Assembly: GCA_002389265.1 (NCBI GenBank)
Contig: DGOD01000004.1
Coordinates: forward strand, 1 to 9,703
Reading direction: 5' to 3'
Origin: Gammaproteobacteria bacterium UBA4475
GTDB lineage: Bacteria; Pseudomonadota; Gammaproteobacteria; Pseudomonadales; Azotimanducaceae
DNA: 9,703 bases
In this document: piece by piece, positions 1-7,906 of the stretch
How the letters are laid out: every line of letters begins with the position of its first letter
Position numbering within the stretch: position 1 is the first letter of the stretch
Translations under genes and position numbers: made by a program
Notes under the pieces: model-generated
Database searches by the model: none
Seen by the model: the letters and a program-made list of their open reading frames with translations, nothing else
Told to the model about the DNA's origin: nothing

Positions 1-300
1 GGATTGTCGAACCTCTTCATTCGCCAGCACGTCGACTTCACCGCCCAGCTTCACATCAGCGAGCTCTTGACGGGTCTGCGCTAATACTTTTTCAGTCCGC
101 GCCAACGAGATTAACAGCGCATCTCGCTCCACTATCACGCCACGCTTCTCTGCCAGACCCTCATCCAGACCATGCAGATAAGTCAACCCGCATAATGCTG
201 CCACTGTCACTAGCCCAAAGCAAAATGTCCAAACTCGCATCCACGGCCTGTGCGGTACCACCACCATTCGATGCTGCTTGCTGCCTTTGACTTTACCCAT
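1..300 (-). CDS. Membrane-anchored coiled-coil protein, 5' part only (DUF6776-like)
   Basis: The first 100 codons of a minus-strand gene are open from an ATG at 298-300 to the left edge, so the C-terminus is missing. The protein starts with a short basic stretch (MGKVKGSKHR). A motif of the type VVVPHRPWMR follows at about residues 12-21, then one hydrophobic segment at about 22-42, fitting a single N-in membrane anchor. From about residue 45 the sequence is rich in E, R, L, A and Q with heptad-like spacing, suggesting a periplasmic coiled coil. This layout resembles the small gammaproteobacterial DUF6776 proteins often encoded near bactofilin and erpA; that assignment is from memory of the family. 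No enzymatic motif is visible. The start has only a weak AGG-type ribosome site (TAGG just upstream). Function is unknown; a structural or envelope role is only a guess. Confidence 0.6.
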   Translation of the reverse strand, partial: MGKVKGSKQHRMVVVPHRPWMRVWTFCFGLVTVAALCGLTYLHGLDEGLAEKRGVIVERDALLISLARTEKVLAQTRQELADVKLGGEVDVLANEEVRQS

Positions 301-567
301 CGCCTACCGTATTTCGCTACTTATCACCGTACCAGCTTAACAGATATTTCGACCAATCGTATGGGGTCGTCGATATAAGCGCAGCTGAACCACGGGAGCT
401 GCAGTTTGGGGCAAATAGGGACAAATGCCAGCCAAACAATTTAATGCTTAGACTGCGTCGAAACTAACTCGCCTGACTCGCCATCAGCACGATCGAGACG
501 ATCGGGTTTGAATAGTCTGCGCAGGAGTGGTTGAATTCGCATCTCGTTCATTGCCGTGTCCTACATC
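301..567. other. Divergent intergenic region upstream of hemL
   Basis: This 267-base gap separates the divergent left-edge gene from hemL and must carry promoters for both. I find no open frame longer than a few codons, no RNA gene and no convincing sigma-70 pair. The only local structure is two copies of the self-palindromic hexamer CGATCG at 490-495 and 499-504, separated by AGA. Its meaning is unclear. A purine-rich GCAGGAG at about 521-527 lies too far from the hemL start to serve as its ribosome site. Confidence 0.4.
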
Positions 568-1845
568 ATGAGTCGTTCAGCATCACTTTTTGAAGCAGCC
601 AAACAAGTCCTGCCCGGTGGCGTCAACTCGCCAGTCCGCGCTTTTCAGCGAGTCGGCGGCAACCCAGTCTTTTTTAAACAAAGCCGCGGCGCCTATTTGA
701 TCGACGAAGACGATCAACGCTACATCGATTACATCGGCTCCTGGGGACCTATGATTGTCGGTCATTGCCACCCTGAGGTGATTGCGAAGGTCCATCAGGC
801 TCTCGACAATGGCTTGAGCTTTGGCGCGCCCACAGAGATCGAGACATTGATGGCGCAAAAGGTCAACGCCATCATGCCCCATATGGAAATGCTACGGATG
901 GTCAGCTCGGGTACCGAAGCCACCATGAGCGCCATTCGCCTGGCCCGAGGATTTACCGGCCGCGATAAGATCGTGAAATTTGAGGGTTGCTACCACGGTC
1001 ACAGCGATTCTTTACTGGTAAAAGCCGGATCCGGCGCGCTGACCATGGGCGAACCAGACTCACTGGGCGTTCCCGCCAGCCTCGCACAACATACAATCAC
1101 ACTTGAATACAACAATATCAGCGAGGTGGAAGAATTATTCGCCCGCTCCGGCCAGGAAATCGCCGCTATTATTGTCGAGCCAGTTGCCGGCAATATGGGC
1201 CTCGTACCACCCATTCCCGGCTTCCTTGAAGCCCTGAGGGCTCAATGCGATATCTCTGGCGCGGTCTTGATCTTCGACGAGGTCATGACGGGTTTTCGCG
1301 TGGCGTTGGGTGGCGCTCAAGCACTCTACGGTATCCGTCCAGATTTGACGACTCTCGGCAAAATCATCGGCGGCGGCATGCCTGTCGGCGCCTTTGGCGG
1401 ACGCAAAGACATCATGAGCATGCTCGCCCCATTAGGCGGCGTCTATCAAGCCGGCACCTTGTCTGGCAATCCGATCGCCATGACCGCAGGACTCGCGACG
1501 CTGGAACTCACCGAGACACCCGGTTTCTATGCCGACCTGACGCAAAAAACCCAGGATTTAACCCAAGGCCTGCAAGCTGCAGCAGATGCCGCAGGCATCA
1601 ATTTTACCACCAACCAGGTCGGCGGCATGTTTGGCTTTTTCTTTACCAATGCCGAAGTCCGATACTTCAGCCAAGTCATGGATACCGATACGCACCGATT
1701 CAACCTATTTTTCAATGGCATGTTGGCCCAGGGGATTAATTTGGCACCTTCACCCTTTGAATCCGGGTTTGTCTCGGCGGCACACACCGACGCCGACATC
1801 ACGGCCACGATTCAAGCCGCGCAGACTGTCTTCAAAACACTTTAA
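568..1845 (+). CDS. hemL: Glutamate-1-semialdehyde 2,1-aminomutase
   Basis: HemL is a cytosolic PLP enzyme that converts glutamate-1-semialdehyde to 5-aminolevulinate, the last step of the C5 route to heme and other tetrapyrroles. The protein opens with the family's N-terminal pattern ([13 protein letters not shown], then [11 protein letters not shown]). It carries [15 protein letters not shown] around residue 115, the cofactor-binding DEVMTGFR around 237-244, and [16 protein letters not shown] holding the Schiff-base lysine. A GTG at 556 is also in frame and would give 429 residues. I chose the ATG at 568 (425 residues) because it yields the canonical MSRS start and places the catalytic lysine at residue 265, the position known for the E. 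coli enzyme. Neither start has a strong ribosome site. All expected motifs are intact. The PfkB kinase gene follows on the same strand after 64 bases and may be cotranscribed. Confidence 0.97.
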   Translation: MSRSASLFEAAKQVLPGGVNSPVRAFQRVGGNPVFFKQSRGAYLIDEDDQRYIDYIGSWGPMIVGHCHPEVIAKVHQALDNGLSFGAPTEIETLMAQKVNAIMPHMEMLRMVSSGTEATMSAIRLARGFTGRDKIVKFEGCYHGHSDSLLVKAGSGALTMGEPDSLGVPASLAQHTITLEYNNISEVEELFARSGQEIAAIIVEPVAGNMGLVPPIPGFLEALRAQCDISGAVLIFDEVMTGFRVALGGAQALYGIRPDLTTLGKIIGGGMPVGAFGGRKDIMSMLAPLGGVYQAGTLSGNPIAMTAGLATLELTETPGFYADLTQKTQDLTQGLQAAADAAGINFTTNQVGGMFGFFFTNAEVRYFSQVMDTDTHRFNLFFNGMLAQGINLAPSPFESGFVSAAHTDADITATIQAAQTVFKTL

Positions 1846-1909
1846 GCAGCACTTTGGTTAAGCACTAATTGACGAACACCCTGAGAACCAACCGGATATA
1901 GAGGCACTA

Positions 1910-2902
1910 ATGGCAAATTTTGACGTGTATGGCGTGGGTAACGCCTTGGTAGATACTGAGTATGAAGTCGACGAGGCGTTCATTAACATCGCGAAGCTGC
2001 AAAAAGGCGTTATGACGCTGGTGGAAGCAGATGATCGAGAAAAACTGATACACCTGCTTGAGCAGGAACATGAGCACCGTGTCGTCAAGCAAGCCGGCGG
2101 CGGCTCAGCAGCCAACACCATCGTTGCTGTCGCCCAATTCGGCGGTACTTCGTTCTATAGCTGCAAGGTCGCTAATGACGACACAGGCGACTTTTTTATG
2201 CGCGACCTCAAGGCAGCTGGCGTGGCGACCAACCTGGATACGGGCCGCGAGTCGGGTATTACCGGCAAGTGTATATCCCTCGTGACGCCCGACGCAGAGC
2301 GCACTATGACCACCCATCTGGGCATCACTGCCACATTAGGCGTCAACGAACTCAATCCCGATGCACTACGGCAATCTGATTATTTGTACATCGAAGGCTA
2401 TCTGGTGACCTCGCCAAGCGCGATGGCAGCGGCCAAGGAAGCCCAAGCGATTGCTCGCGCTGCTGGCGTTAAGGTCTCAATGACACTATCAGATCCAGCC
2501 ATGGTCGATAATTTCAAGCACGCTTTTGACGAACTGGCAGAAGGTGGCGTTGACCTGATTTTCTGCAATGAAGACGAAGCTAAACTCTGGACCGCTGCCA
2601 CCTCTCGCGCAGATGCCATGAGCCGATTGAAGACCATTTGCCCGCGGATCGCGATGACCTGCGGTAGAGATGGCGCAATGGTCTATGACGGCAAGTCGGT
2701 CAATCTAGTCCCCGGATTTCCAGCCCAAGCGGTAGACACCACCGGCGCTGGCGACATGTTTGCCGGTGCTTTCTTGTACGGCATCACCCATGGCATGAGC
2801 TACCTTGAAGCTGCGAAAATCGCTAATAAAGCGGCGGCGTTACTCGTCGCCAATTTTGGCGCACGCATGGCCACCGCAGATGTTCGAGCACTGCTAGGCT
2901 AG
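1910..2902 (+). CDS. PfkB-family carbohydrate/nucleoside kinase, adenosine kinase-like
   Basis: This 330-residue ribokinase-fold enzyme transfers phosphate from ATP to a sugar or nucleoside hydroxyl in the cytosol. The N-terminal PfkB signature region is visible as QAGGGSAANT at about 61-70, followed by GG and CKVANDDTG. The C-terminal signature DTTGAGDMFAGAF lies at 276-288; it includes the anion-hole GAGD, and Asp282 is the predicted catalytic base. Sequence style (YGVGNALVDTEYEV at the start, GGGSAANT, FCNEDEA at about 218-224) matches bacterial proteins annotated as adenosine kinase rather than fructokinase or ribokinase, but the substrate cannot be fixed from motifs. An AGAGG ribosome site sits 5 bases before the ATG. 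The gene is convergent with polB, with 20 bases between the two stop codons. Alternative substrates are inosine/guanosine or a sugar. Confidence 0.87.
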   Translation: MANFDVYGVGNALVDTEYEVDEAFINIAKLQKGVMTLVEADDREKLIHLLEQEHEHRVVKQAGGGSAANTIVAVAQFGGTSFYSCKVANDDTGDFFMRDLKAAGVATNLDTGRESGITGKCISLVTPDAERTMTTHLGITATLGVNELNPDALRQSDYLYIEGYLVTSPSAMAAAKEAQAIARAAGVKVSMTLSDPAMVDNFKHAFDELAEGGVDLIFCNEDEAKLWTAATSRADAMSRLKTICPRIAMTCGRDGAMVYDGKSVNLVPGFPAQAVDTTGAGDMFAGAFLYGITHGMSYLEAAKIANKAAALLVANFGARMATADVRALLG

Positions 2903-2922
2903 AGTCATTATCGCTCGGCCTC

Positions 2923-5295
2923 TTAGAACAGACCCATCTGTCGATCAGTGATCTTTGCTAGTGAAGTCGACTCGAGCGCCAGTATAGCGTCTGCAATAGG
3001 CGCTATCTGCTTGTCTACGTAGAATTGATAGTCTATCGGGGCAGTCAGATATTGCCGAGGCTCTGGACCATTAATCGTCATGATGTACTCAACCCATCCG
3101 CCATGAGTCAATCGCCGAGCGAGGCCTCTGGCGGCTCGGGTATCATCACTCAGCCGAGCCGCTTTGACGTGTGGCGGAACATTTTTGGTGTAATCTTCAA
3201 GTTTGCGGCGTAACCGCCGGCGCAGCACTAGCTCTTCGTCACGCTCTCCGGCGTAAACCGAGGCGACCGTTGCTCGAACAAAATCAACTACCGGCTGATC
3301 ATGAAAGACCAGGCGATAGAGCTCCTGCTGGAACGTCCTGGCCAAAGGGGTCCAATCACTCCGCACTGTCTCCAGACCCTTGAAGATCAATGTTTCGGCG
3401 TCACCGGTCGTCACCAGTCCCGCATAGCGCTTTTTGCTGCCAATCGTCGAGCCGCGAACAGTGGGCATCAGAAAACGTGCGAAGTGAGTCTCGTACTCAA
3501 CTTCGAGGCAGCTCACCGTAGCCGCTGAAGACGCTATCTGCACTTGCCACCAGCGGTTCAGTCTCGCCATCAAATCCTGTCCCGTGGCGTCCACGTTGCG
3601 GGTCTGATCGGCGCCTCTGAGCCAGACAAATACTGAATCGGTGTCGCCGTAAATCACGGCATAACCCCAGTCCTCCAACAAGTCACGAGTAGTCTGTAAA
3701 ATTTCATGACCGCGCAAGGTAATTGAACTCACCAGGCGTTGGTCAAAAAACCGACAGCCAGGGGTGCCAAGAACACCATAAAAAGAATTCATGATGATTT
3801 TGATGGCTTGAGACATGGCCGTTTGGCCCGCCAACTTCGCCTCATCACGGGCCAGCCACAGACCCTCAATAATCTCCGGTAAAATATAATGATGCCGAGA
3901 AAATATCGCGCCCTTGAAACCAGCGATACCGTCATCTTCCAACTCGCCACAAACCATAGCCAACGGGTCCACATGGAAGGTACGAATAATACTCGGGTAC
4001 AAACTCTTGAAGTCCAGGACGATGACATGCTCATAAAGCCCCGGCTTTGAACCCAAAACATAGCCACCGGGGCTGCCAGAATCAATCTGCTCGCTGACCA
4101 CTGGTCCGACATAGCCTTGACGATGAAGCCGGGGCAGATACAAAAAGTCAAAGGCCGCCACGGAACCACCGGGGCGATCCAAGTCGAGACCGGTCAAACG
4201 CGCGCGCTCGAGGGCAAATCGGATCAAGTCTGTCTTGGCAAAGATCTCTTCCACCAGCACACAGTCTTCAAGATTGTAGCGAGCCAGGGCAAGAGGGTCC
4301 TGGGCGTACATAACCTGAATTTCTGCCGCCCGACTATCAACATCATGAACCAACTTGCCCCGCCCCAATAACACCCGGGCGACATTTTCCAGGCTGAAAC
4401 TCTCAAACTGATAGGTCGCGGTTCGAAGCATTTCAATGCCATCAAGGACCACCCGGCCCGGAACCAAAGCATAATGCCGTTGCTGGCCTTGACTGGTTGA
4501 TCGCCAGCGAACCTCCTGGCTTTGCCGACCCAGTGTGAAAGCCAGGCCGTGGAACTCACAACGCTTCTGCAGAAACTGCAAGTCGAAACCCACCACATTC
4601 CAACCAATAACCACATCTGGGTCGAGCACTGCAAACCAATCAAGGAAACGCTCAATAAGCACCGCTTCAGTGGCCACATACTCAAGATAGTCCAGCGCCT
4701 CGCCTAAAGCTGGCTCCTCATGGCCTGGCGAGGGCGCATCAAAAACCATAAATACCTTAGCTATATTCGGACCCGACACGGCAATGGAATACAGAATATT
4801 CTCCGTATAAGAGGTCTCGATATCCAGGGAAACTACCAGCAATGCCGGTATATACTCGACGGGCAGTAGTCGCGGATTGCGATAAACAGGCAGGCCATCC
4901 AGGGTCTCAGCATCACCCTCCACAGACATAGCACCAGTAATAAACCGCTCCATGAGATAGCGATCCGTCGGCCGAATATCAGCCTCCAGAGGCTGCACAT
5001 TGGCTTGCCAAAGCCGTGCACGGGCAATATTCAGATCTTTTTGCGAAGTGAAGTAACAGGCATGTACCGGTGTCTGATGAAAGTCGCATAAGGGCACTGC
5101 GGCATCCCGCCAACGAGGCTTATCGCCCAGAATCCGTCTCGCTGCAGGAATCTGCGGCAGCGGCAGAAAAAATACCGACTCATGATTTTCGATAACAACC
5201 TTGACCGGTCCGCTATCTGTTGCGAGCCAGAAGACAAGATCCTGACCGTCGGGTTTTTCCAGCCATTGCCGGGTTAGTACAAAGCCTTCCGGCAT
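2923..5295 (-). CDS. polB: DNA polymerase II (family B)
   Basis: A 790-residue family B DNA polymerase with 3'-5' proofreading, close to the roughly 783 residues of E. coli Pol II, which acts in replication restart and translesion synthesis. The exonuclease motifs are intact: Exo I LDIET with D158/E160, Exo II GWNVVGFD with N233/D238, and Exo III YNLED with Y340/D344. The polymerase motifs are also intact: A as DFKSLYPSII with D428, B as KIIMNSFYG from K499, and C as YGDTDS with D551/D553. KKRYAG at 621-626 matches the conserved family B KKxY motif. The protein ends in QMGLF (786-790), which fits a sliding-clamp binding peptide like the QLGLF end of the E. coli enzyme. An AAGGA ribosome site lies 6 bases before the ATG. 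The gene starts 120 bases after hmuV ends, on the same strand, so read-through or its own promoter are both possible. No canonical LexA box is found; an off-spacing palindrome is listed separately. Confidence 0.97.
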   Translation of the reverse strand: MPEGFVLTRQWLEKPDGQDLVFWLATDSGPVKVVIENHESVFFLPLPQIPAARRILGDKPRWRDAAVPLCDFHQTPVHACYFTSQKDLNIARARLWQANVQPLEADIRPTDRYLMERFITGAMSVEGDAETLDGLPVYRNPRLLPVEYIPALLVVSLDIETSYTENILYSIAVSGPNIAKVFMVFDAPSPGHEEPALGEALDYLEYVATEAVLIERFLDWFAVLDPDVVIGWNVVGFDLQFLQKRCEFHGLAFTLGRQSQEVRWRSTSQGQQRHYALVPGRVVLDGIEMLRTATYQFESFSLENVARVLLGRGKLVHDVDSRAAEIQVMYAQDPLALARYNLEDCVLVEEIFAKTDLIRFALERARLTGLDLDRPGGSVAAFDFLYLPRLHRQGYVGPVVSEQIDSGSPGGYVLGSKPGLYEHVIVLDFKSLYPSIIRTFHVDPLAMVCGELEDDGIAGFKGAIFSRHHYILPEIIEGLWLARDEAKLAGQTAMSQAIKIIMNSFYGVLGTPGCRFFDQRLVSSITLRGHEILQTTRDLLEDWGYAVIYGDTDSVFVWLRGADQTRNVDATGQDLMARLNRWWQVQIASSAATVSCLEVEYETHFARFLMPTVRGSTIGSKKRYAGLVTTGDAETLIFKGLETVRSDWTPLARTFQQELYRLVFHDQPVVDFVRATVASVYAGERDEELVLRRRLRRKLEDYTKNVPPHVKAARLSDDTRAARGLARRLTHGGWVEYIMTINGPEPRQYLTAPIDYQFYVDKQIAPIADAILALESTSLAKITDRQMGLF

Positions 5296-5343
5296 TGTTG
5301 GTCCTTGTCGGTTTTCGAGAACGTAGATTATTGAGAATTATGG

Positions 5344-5358
5344 CTGATTTATATTCAG
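5344..5358. promoter_or_regulatory. AT-rich palindrome upstream of polB (SOS-box-like but off spacing)
   Basis: CTGATTTATATTCAG is an imperfect inverted repeat (CTGA and TCAG arms around an AT-rich core), located 49 to 63 bases upstream of the polB start codon. It resembles a gammaproteobacterial LexA site, which is CTGT-N8-ACAG. Here, however, CTG and CAG are 9 rather than 10 bases apart, and the inner T and A of the half sites are not conserved. A polB operator is plausible, but LexA binding is doubtful. On the minus strand the core also contains TATAAA, so it could overlap a promoter. Confidence 0.25.
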
Positions 5359-5415
5359 TCGTCGCAGACATTCGTATCCATCAAGGGGGCCTGCCGGTGA
5401 CCCAACCAGGAGAGA

Positions 5416-6186
5416 TTATTCGACAAACAGCCACTGTCGACTACCATCGGCCAGCAGCACAACCTGGGGAGTTACCCCAAACGCTGCCTTAACGTGCTCG
5501 TTTGTCAACACTTCCGCAGGCGTACCTATACCCATCACCTCACCGTCTTTAAGCAACACAAGCCGATCGGCATAACGGGCGGCAAGATTAATATCGTGCA
5601 TCACCGTCAACACCCCAGCCCCTTGCTGCGCTAATTGACGCGCCAGACTCATAAAGACCAATTGGTGCGCGATATCCAATGCGCCAGTGGGCTCATCAAA
5701 CAGAAAATAGCTGGCCGGCAAGCAATCCCATAGCTGACACAGCACGCGAGCAATCTGAGTTCGCTGCTTCTCCCCCCCCGATAAGGTGGTGTAAACCCGC
5801 TCGCGCAAGGCCTCAAGCCCTAGCAATGCGGCAATCTCGGCGCGCATGGGCGCGTGCATCCGAGCATTACCACCATGGGGTATCCTGCCCATTTCAATAA
5901 TCTCGTCAACGGTAAACGGGAAATCCAGACTCGTGTGTTGTGGCAGAACGGCCAAACGAGTGGCCCTTGCAGCCAGGGAAATATCCGCATAAAGCTGATT
6001 GTCGAGCGTGACAGATCCGAGTGTAGGTCGACTGGTACCCGCCAGCAAACCCACAAGAGACGACTTGCCAGCACCATTAGGGCCGACGACAGCAAGAATC
6101 TCGCCCGCCTTCAGCTCCAGGCTGACATCATGCAATATTCTTTGACCGGCATAGCTCAGACCGCAATGTTCAGCGCGCAGTGTCAT
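5416..6186 (-). CDS. hmuV: Heme-type ABC importer ATP-binding protein (HmuV-like)
   Basis: This is the cytoplasmic ATPase of a type II ABC importer, 256 residues, which powers uptake through the permease encoded immediately upstream. Walker A GPNGAGKS lies at 35-42, the Q-loop Q83 within LPQHTSLDFPFTVDEIIEMG, the signature LSGGEKQR at 135-142, Walker B YFLFDEPT at 160-167 with catalytic E165, and the H-loop His at 197. The LPQH...FPFTV segment and EPTGALDIAHQ are typical of HmuV-type heme ATPases. A vitamin B12 or siderophore system is the alternative. The ATG overlaps the hmuU stop by 4 bases (ATGA), indicating translational coupling. The signature-motif codons for S-G-G are written with eight consecutive G, an oddity listed separately. 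Heme as substrate is inferred from sequence style only. Confidence 0.9.
   Translation of the reverse strand: MTLRAEHCGLSYAGQRILHDVSLELKAGEILAVVGPNGAGKSSLVGLLAGTSRPTLGSVTLDNQLYADISLAARATRLAVLPQHTSLDFPFTVDEIIEMGRIPHGGNARMHAPMRAEIAALLGLEALRERVYTTLSGGEKQRTQIARVLCQLWDCLPASYFLFDEPTGALDIAHQLVFMSLARQLAQQGAGVLTVMHDINLAARYADRLVLLKDGEVMGIGTPAEVLTNEHVKAAFGVTPQVVLLADGSRQWLFVE
5772..5779 (-). repeat. G8 homopolymer inside hmuV signature motif
   Basis: Eight consecutive C on the plus strand read as G8 on the coding strand, spanning codons TCG GGG GGG GAG of the ABC signature LSGGEK. Homopolymer G tracts of about this length are known slippage sites in other bacteria. Gain or loss of one base would frameshift the ATPase before Walker B. 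The tract is in frame in this copy. Confidence 0.9.
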
Positions 6187-7178
6187 ATACCTAGCCTGCC
6201 CTTTTGTTGCACAACCAGGTAGATAAAAAACGGTCCGCCCAACAGCGCAGTCAAAATTCCCACAGGCAATTCCGCCGGCGCGATGATCACTCGCCCTAGG
6301 GTATCGGCCATCAGTAGCAACAGCGCGCCGAGCAGCGCCGACCCCGGTATCACTGTATGATGATTAGAACCCAACATTAAACGTATCAGGTGCGGCACAA
6401 CCAGACCGATGAAGGCGATGATACCCACCAGCGCTACACTCGTACCCGTAATGACTGCGGTATACAGCACGATTCGCGTCCGTAACCTGGGGACATTGAT
6501 ACCCAAGTGCGTAGCCTCAAGATCACCCAGGGTGACAGCATTCAGCTTCTGACTATCTCGATACAGCAACAACACCACTATCGGAATAACCAATGCGACT
6601 TGAACACCGACCCAATCAGCGCCGTTGAAACTGCCGAGCGCCCAAAACGCCACGGACCTTAACTGCAGATCAGAGGAGAGATAGGAAAATAAACCCACAC
6701 CGGCTAAGGCGATGGCGTTAACGGCAATGCCCGCCAGCAACATACTGGAAATAGTGCCGCTGCGCTGACCCACTTTCAGCACCAACAGTGTCGTGATGAA
6801 GCCACCGGTGAACGCGCTGCCCGCCAGACCCAGAAACCCCCACGCCGAATTGTGCAGATTAAGCACCATATAAGCCGCCGCAAACAGAGCAGCGCCACTG
6901 GAAACGCCGATCAGCGCCGGGTCTGCGAGGGGATTTCGAAACATACCTTGAATCGCAGCGCCTGTAGCGGCAGTACCCGCGCCAACGATAAGCGCCAATA
7001 GGACCCTTGGGAGCCGGATTTGAAAAATAATAGTATCCACCAGCGGGGACGTCGATTCACCAATGATCAGGCTCCAACCCTGCGCCACAGAGATCGTCGC
7101 ACTACCAAAAAACATCGCCGCGAACGCACTGGCAACCACCGCCATCAATAACATCATCCATACGATCGGCTTCGTCAT
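6183..7178 (-). CDS. hmuU: Heme-type ABC importer permease, FecCD/BtuC family (HmuU-like)
   Basis: A 331-residue inner-membrane permease of the FecCD family, which forms a homodimeric channel for heme, cobalamin or ferric siderophores. Many hydrophobic segments span the chain, consistent with the family's usual ten helices. Family landmarks are [14 protein letters not shown] at about 55-68, [20 protein letters not shown] at about 77-96, [12 protein letters not shown] at about 178-189, the cytoplasmic coupling region near VVPHLIR (260-266), and [18 protein letters not shown] at 301-318. The last is strongly reminiscent of HmuU heme permeases. It overlaps sfsA by 4 bases upstream and hmuV by 4 bases downstream. 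No periplasmic binding protein (HmuT), TonB or outer-membrane receptor gene lies in the window, so the complete importer must use partners encoded elsewhere. Heme specificity is an inference. Confidence 0.9.
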   Translation of the reverse strand: MTKPIVWMMLLMAVVASAFAAMFFGSATISVAQGWSLIIGESTSPLVDTIIFQIRLPRVLLALIVGAGTAATGAAIQGMFRNPLADPALIGVSSGAALFAAAYMVLNLHNSAWGFLGLAGSAFTGGFITTLLVLKVGQRSGTISSMLLAGIAVNAIALAGVGLFSYLSSDLQLRSVAFWALGSFNGADWVGVQVALVIPIVVLLLYRDSQKLNAVTLGDLEATHLGINVPRLRTRIVLYTAVITGTSVALVGIIAFIGLVVPHLIRLMLGSNHHTVIPGSALLGALLLLMADTLGRVIIAPAELPVGILTALLGGPFFIYLVVQQKGRLGI

Positions 7179-7906
7179 TCGAGCTCTACCAGCGACACAG
7201 GTATGGATTCAACCAGGCGAATACCGGTGGCACTCAGATCGGCTCGATAAGCCATAACCTCAACGCCAGCCGCCATGGCCAAAGCCAGTGTTGCCGTATA
7301 CATCGGGTCAATATGTAAAGCCGGGCGAACCACTTCTATCGCCGAATGTTGGACGCAAAACACCAGGACCCCACGCTCACCTTGCTCAACAACCTGCATC
7401 AGTTCACGCAGGTGCTTGGTGCCGCGAACGCTGACGGAATCCGGAAAATAGCCAATATAATTATCACCCCGAGGCTCGCACAAAGTCACACTCTTAACTT
7501 CAACATAACAGGGCGGCAACTTCTGATGCTGGGTGAGCAACAAATCGATTCGACTATTTTCCTGCCCATATTTGACTTCCGACGTGATGGTGCCATAACC
7601 CTGAAGCGAGTCTATGACACCCGTCTCAACAGCCGCCTTGACCAACGCATTCGCACGATGGGTATTCACGCCGATGAAATGTCCTGCCTGAGTCTCATTG
7701 AGCTCCCAAGTGTGCGCATATTTGCGTTTCGGGTTCTCCGACGTGGAATACCAGACTCGGTCGCCGGCTGCAGCGCAGTTTTTCATCGACCCTGTATTGG
7801 GACAATGAATCGTTTTAACCGAGCCATCTGGTAAAGCGATATCTGCCAGGAATCGCTTGTAGCGCTGAATCAAAAGCGCGGATGCAAGGGGAGGCGAAAA
7901 AATCAT
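7175..7906 (-). CDS. sfsA: SfsA family nuclease / sugar fermentation stimulation protein
   Basis: SfsA-family protein of 243 residues (E. coli SfsA is about 234). The family was named for stimulating maltose metabolism in E. coli and has a PD-(D/E)XK nuclease-like fold with reported nucleic-acid binding or nuclease activity; its in vivo role is not settled. Conserved stretches are [13 protein letters not shown] (11-23), CPNTGSM (35-41), GVNTHRAN (79-86), SRIDLLL (118-124, candidate metal-binding D121), YVEVKSVTL (134-142, candidate E136/K138) and [16 protein letters not shown] (154-169). The loop between VTL and FPDSVS seems a few residues longer than in enterobacterial homologues. Its ATG overlaps the aminotransferase stop and its own stop overlaps the hmuU start, each by 4 bases. 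Linkage to an aminotransferase gene is familiar from pseudomonads; fusion into a heme-transport operon is less so. Confidence 0.95.
   Translation of the reverse strand: MIFSPPLASALLIQRYKRFLADIALPDGSVKTIHCPNTGSMKNCAAAGDRVWYSTSENPKRKYAHTWELNETQAGHFIGVNTHRANALVKAAVETGVIDSLQGYGTITSEVKYGQENSRIDLLLTQHQKLPPCYVEVKSVTLCEPRGDNYIGYFPDSVSVRGTKHLRELMQVVEQGERGVLVFCVQHSAIEVVRPALHIDPMYTATLALAMAAGVEVMAYRADLSATGIRLVESIPVSLVELE

Noticed and set aside
556..567. GTG at 556 as the hemL start
   Set aside because: It adds four residues not typical of HemL; the ATG at 568 gives the MSRS start and puts the catalytic lysine at 265, as in E. coli.
1245..1739. 164-codon plus-strand open frame inside hemL
   Set aside because: It is out of frame with an intact hemL; its translation is rich in R, H and S without any motif, as expected of a shadow frame.
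2928..2941. Inverted repeat ACAGA-CCCA-TCTGT at the polB 3' end as a terminator
   Set aside because: The stem is five A/T-containing pairs inside the codons for the conserved QMGLF end, with no T tract, so coding constraint explains it.
5325..5345. AT-rich GATTATTGAGAATTATG as a Fur box
   Set aside because: It does not fit the TGATAAT-N-ATTATCA arrangement and lies upstream of polB rather than of the heme-transport operon.
5340..5492. Plus-strand frame beginning MADLYSVV that crosses the hmuV 3' end
   Set aside because: It overlaps the conserved C-terminus of hmuV in antisense, lacks a ribosome site and shows no recognisable domain.
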